In this document: positions 60,874 to 64,000 of the stretch, in pieces
How positions within the stretch are numbered: the first letter of the stretch is position 1
Layout: every line of letters begins with the position of its first letter
DNA from: Streptomyces sp. Ag109_O5-1
GTDB taxonomy: Bacteria; Actinomycetota; Actinomycetes; Streptomycetales; Streptomycetaceae
NCBI RefSeq assembly: GCF_003814875.1
Contig: NZ_RKQF01000001.1
Span: 8,308,001 to 8,372,000, forward strand
DNA: 64,000 nucleotides
Reading direction: 5' to 3'
Notes under the pieces: generated by a model
Databases searched by the model: none
The model's input: the letters and a program-made list of their open reading frames with translations, nothing else
What the model was told of the DNA's origin: nothing
Program-made: the position numbers and the translations under genes

Positions 60874-63800
60874 ATGGACCCGCGCCAAGAGCTGGTCGAC
60901 TACCTCACCCGCCAGCTCGTCGGCCCCGTCGGCGGTGACGACGAGGTGCTCGACGCGCCGCCGGACCGGCAGTACCTGATGGGCACGCTCTATCCACAAC
61001 AGGCAGACCTCCAGCGCCGTCTCGCCCTCGCCGCCGACGACCCCGAGGCTCCCGGTGCCGAGCAGGAAGCCCCCGACGTGGATCCGGCCCCCGACCCTGT
61101 GCCGGAGACCAACAGCTGGCTGCCCGCGTCCCTCGGCGTCAGCTTCTACACCGATGCCACCGACATCGAGGTGAGGTGCGCCGCTGCCCGCTACGAGACC
61201 CAGCGGAACGAATCCGGGCGCGGACGACGCTGGCAGCGCGTCCCCCTCACCCCCGAAACACACCAGATCGGCCCCGACCGGGAGGAGGTGCCCGTTTTCG
61301 GCGGCCGCGCGAAGATCCAGCTGACCCGCCGCTCTTACGGCGAGGGCACCCTCATCACCGTGGCCCTGGTCAACGAAAAACATCACGACGGCACCGACGG
61401 CAAGGCGCCGGACTGGGACGACATGCTGTTCCAGTGCCGGCTCAGCGTCCGCCCCGCCGACGGCGCGGTGCTGCCGTATCCCAGCGTCCGGCTCGCCAGC
61501 CGTGACCCCGAGGAACGCGAACTGCGCCTCCAGTACCGGCATGTTGTCACCCATGCCGTCGGTCACGGCTGCGCGGTCCGAGAGGAGCGCGGCGAGGACG
61601 ACCGCGTCGAATTCCTAGCCTGTGAGGCCCTGCCGCGCGCCGAGGTGCCGGCCATCCGGGCCGGCGGCCCGCTCGACGCCCCCGTGCTCACGATCGCCCA
61701 CCTGGCCGACCCGACTGTCAGCAGTGACCAACTCCGCGAGGAGCTGGCCGAGTTCTCGGCCTCGTACCACGCCTGGTACGTGGGGCAGCGATCCGTCCAG
61801 GTACCGCCCTGGGGCCGGGAGGCCGCGGAGCGGATTCTCGACCGCGTCCGCCAGGCGGTCACCCGCATTGAGTCCGGCGTGCGCACCCTGTGCGACCCGA
61901 ACCGCCCTGAACTCCTCGCCGCTTTCCGTATCGCCCAGCGCGCCATGTTGCTGCAGATGCGGCACTCCGCACCCGACCAGGCCGGTCAGCGGCGTCACCG
62001 CTCGGACCCGGTGGCCCTCGACCCGCCCCTCGACCCCCAGGCCACCTGGCGGCCCTTCCAGCTCGCCTTCTTCCTCCTCGCCCTCGACGGTGTCGCCGAA
62101 CCCGGCCACCGCGACCGCGAGACCACCGACCTGATCTGGTTCCCCACCGGCGGTGGCAAGACGGAGGCCTATCTGCTTCTGGCCGCCTTCACCATCGCGC
62201 TGCGTCGGATCCGCGGCGAAGGCGGCGGAACCACCGTGCTCAGCCGCTACACCCTCAGTCTGCTCACCACCCAGCAGTTCCAACGCGCCGCCACCACGAT
62301 CTGCGCCCTGGAACACCTCCGCCGCACCGAACCCGGACTCGGCCTCGGCGGCGAACCCGTCACCATCGGCCTGTGGGTCGGCGACACCACCACCCCGAAC
62401 AAGTTCCAGACGGCCAAGGTCGCCTTCGACGAGCAGCGCGAGGCCAGCCACCCCGAGGACGTCTTCATCCTCGACCGCTGCCCGTGGTGCGGCACCCGCA
62501 TCCTGCCGTCGGCCTGGTCAAGCGTCCGTGACGACTACGGAGTCCGCGCCACGACAGACGAGTTCGCTTTCTACTGCACCCGTGACGAGTGCGCCTTCCA
62601 CGACGTCCTGCCCGTCGCCGTGGTCGACCAGCACCTCTACGAGAAGCCGCCCACCTTCGTCCTCGGCACCGTCGACAAGTTCGCCCGACTCGCCTGGGAG
62701 CCCGACTCCGGCAGCCTCTTCGGCGCGGGTACTGACAACCGGCCCCCGTCCCTGATCATCCAGGACGAGCTGCACCTGCTCACCGGACCGCTCGGCACCA
62801 CGGTCGGCCTCTATGAAGCGGCCATCCTGGAACTGTGCACCGCCCCGGACGGCCGTCCGCCCAAGATCGTCGCTGCCACGGCCACCATCCGCCGTTCCGC
62901 CGAACAGGTCCGCGCCCTGCACCAGCAGGACGTCCAGCTCTTCCCGCCATCCGGACTCGACGCCCGCGACAGCTTCTTCGCCGTCCCCGACAGCGGCCGC
63001 CCCGGCCGCCTCTACCTCGGCGTCATGGCACAGGGACACACCGCGGGCCGCGGCGCCGTCGCCACCACGGCGGCCATGCTCCAGGGCGTCCACCAGCTTC
63101 CCGAGGAGCACCGCGACGACTACTGGACGCTCGTCGCCTACCACCACAGCCTGCGGGAACTCGGCCGTACCGTCACCGCGGCCGGCGACGACATTCCCGC
63201 CCAGCTCCGGGGACTCGACGAGGGCACCGGTGTACGGGCACTCGGGGACGGCGACGTACAGGAACTGACCAGCAACCTGAAGCGCGCCGAGCAGCCCATC
63301 CTCCTCGACCGCCTCGAAAAGCCCTGGACAGATCCCCGGTCGGTTTCGTTCCTGCCGTGCACCAACATGCTGTCCGTCGGCGTCGACGTGAAGCGGCTCG
63401 CGTACATGCTCATGCAGGGCCAGCCCAAGACCACCGCCGAGTACATCCAGGCGACCAGCCGCGTCGGCCGTCACCACGTGCCCGGACTCGTCGTCACCTA
63501 CTTCAACGCCACGCGCCCGCGCGACCGGTCCCACTACGAGACGTTCACGGACTACCACCGCGCGCTCTACCGCTACGTCGAGCCTGCCAGCGTCACCCCC
63601 TGGTCCCTGCCCGCGCGCCGCCGCGCCCTGCACGCCGCGCTCGTCATCCTGGTCCGCCACCGGCTCGGCCTTGCCGCCGAGAACCGGGCCGGACGGATCA
63701 CCGACCACAAGCAGGAGGCCGGGCGAATCGCCGACGCCCTCGCCGAGCGTGCCGCGACCGCCGAACGCGGCGCCACGGGAGCCGACGCCGACACGGTACG

Positions 63801-64000
63801 CGCCGATGTGCGGGCGGAACTCGGCTACCTCCTCGACGACTGGTACCGACAGGCCGACACGGCCGCCGCCGAGGGCAAGCCCCTTTACTACCGCAGCCAG
63901 GGCAAGGGCCAGCACAACCTGCTCAAGATCTTCGAGCAGCGCTACGGCATGTGGGAGACCCTCAACTCCATGCGCAGTGTCGACCGCGAGTGCCAGATCA
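60874..64000 (+). CDS. drmA: DrmA-type DISARM helicase (runs off the right edge)
   Basis: 1042 residues are visible without a stop. The N-terminus (YLTRQLVGPVGGDDEVLDAP and YLMGTLYPQ) matches DrmA. SF2 motifs: FPTGGGKT (423-430), DELH (631-634), VGVD and QATSRVGR (859-866). A zinc-finger-like insert CPWC...C...C lies between motifs I and II. DrmA unwinds DNA and with DrmB restricts phage entry. AAGGA precedes the ATG. drmB, if present, is outside the window. Confidence 0.85.
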   Translation, partial: MDPRQELVDYLTRQLVGPVGGDDEVLDAPPDRQYLMGTLYPQQADLQRRLALAADDPEAPGAEQEAPDVDPAPDPVPETNSWLPASLGVSFYTDATDIEVRCAAARYETQRNESGRGRRWQRVPLTPETHQIGPDREEVPVFGGRAKIQLTRRSYGEGTLITVALVNEKHHDGTDGKAPDWDDMLFQCRLSVRPADGAVLPYPSVRLASRDPEERELRLQYRHVVTHAVGHGCAVREERGEDDRVEFLACEALPRAEVPAIRAGGPLDAPVLTIAHLADPTVSSDQLREELAEFSASYHAWYVGQRSVQVPPWGREAAERILDRVRQAVTRIESGVRTLCDPNRPELLAAFRIAQRAMLLQMRHSAPDQAGQRRHRSDPVALDPPLDPQATWRPFQLAFFLLALDGVAEPGHRDRETTDLIWFPTGGGKTEAYLLLAAFTIALRRIRGEGGGTTVLSRYTLSLLTTQQFQRAATTICALEHLRRTEPGLGLGGEPVTIGLWVGDTTTPNKFQTAKVAFDEQREASHPEDVFILDRCPWCGTRILPSAWSSVRDDYGVRATTDEFAFYCTRDECAFHDVLPVAVVDQHLYEKPPTFVLGTVDKFARLAWEPDSGSLFGAGTDNRPPSLIIQDELHLLTGPLGTTVGLYEAAILELCTAPDGRPPKIVAATATIRRSAEQVRALHQQDVQLFPPSGLDARDSFFAVPDSGRPGRLYLGVMAQGHTAGRGAVATTAAMLQGVHQLPEEHRDDYWTLVAYHHSLRELGRTVTAAGDDIPAQLRGLDEGTGVRALGDGDVQELTSNLKRAEQPILLDRLEKPWTDPRSVSFLPCTNMLSVGVDVKRLAYMLMQGQPKTTAEYIQATSRVGRHHVPGLVVTYFNATRPRDRSHYETFTDYHRALYRYVEPASVTPWSLPARRRALHAALVILVRHRLGLAAENRAGRITDHKQEAGRIADALAERAATAERGATGADADTVRADVRAELGYLLDDWYRQADTAAAEGKPLYYRSQGKGQHNLLKIFEQRYGMWETLNSMRSVDRECQI

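Noticed and set aside
1..64000. CRISPR array, tRNA genes, prophage or insertion sequences
   Set aside because: No regularly spaced repeats, no cloverleaf sequences, and no integrase, transposase or phage structural genes were found by eye on either strand.

Overview
The window is about 70% GC with streptomycete codon use, GTG starts and many GTGA/ATGA gene overlaps. F420-type oxidoreductases, SigE-type sigma factors and RNase P RNA sequence also fit. I read it as chromosomal DNA of a Streptomyces. Protein functions are from recognised motifs and family knowledge; no searches were run.

Positions 1-3.6 kb hold a cobalamin-uptake operon read leftward. A cobalamin riboswitch is followed by an anchored alpha/alpha-repeat protein (intrinsic-factor-like), a small anchored secreted protein, EcfT and the start of an ECF ATPase. 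All four genes overlap and look translationally coupled. From 3.7 to 21.7 kb lies mostly core metabolism and envelope function: an APH-fold kinase, FAD enzymes, an MBL hydrolase, a GH3 lipoprotein, an aldehyde dehydrogenase with a P450-type ferredoxin, a KstR-like TetR regulator, a glycosyltransferase-methyltransferase-toroid operon, an amidase and small membrane or secreted proteins. A TPP riboswitch at 12.0-12.1 kb has no thiamine gene behind it.

From 21.9 to 35.3 kb are an MFS exporter with an extra C-terminal domain, an SCP-x/Ltp thiolase, a SigE-family sigma factor, a two-component/ABC cluster interrupted by a GH54 arabinofuranosidase, and a MaoC hydratase-MDR-SDR operon. KstR-type boxes (TNNAACNNGTTNNA or one mismatch) stand before the aldehyde dehydrogenase, near kstR, before the thiolase and before the MaoC gene. 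Together these genes look like a dispersed sterol/steroid side-chain regulon. Positions 35.3-49.9 kb carry the conserved Nif3-zinc ribbon-RNase H/phosphatase operon (same order as Rv2230c-Rv2228c), KDPG aldolase, YaaA, an RNB nuclease, several regulator/target pairs and rnpB.

Immediately 3' of rnpB a defence island begins and runs off the right end. It contains a truncated McrB-like 5' fragment, a DUF6119/TIGR04141 protein, an N6-type DNA methyltransferase with an atypical DPPA motif IV, a UvrD helicase with a RelE-like N-terminus, McrC, McrB with DUF4357 and EVE-like domains, a full sigma-70 factor and a DrmA-type helicase (DISARM). Two divergent promoter regions in the island share TTGACA-containing repeats. 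This composite of McrBC, DISARM-like helicase and sigma factor is the best candidate for an undescribed system here.

A short streptomycete palindromic repeat occurs four times; two copies are read in frame inside genes. A second repeat type is read in frame in a flavin monooxygenase.
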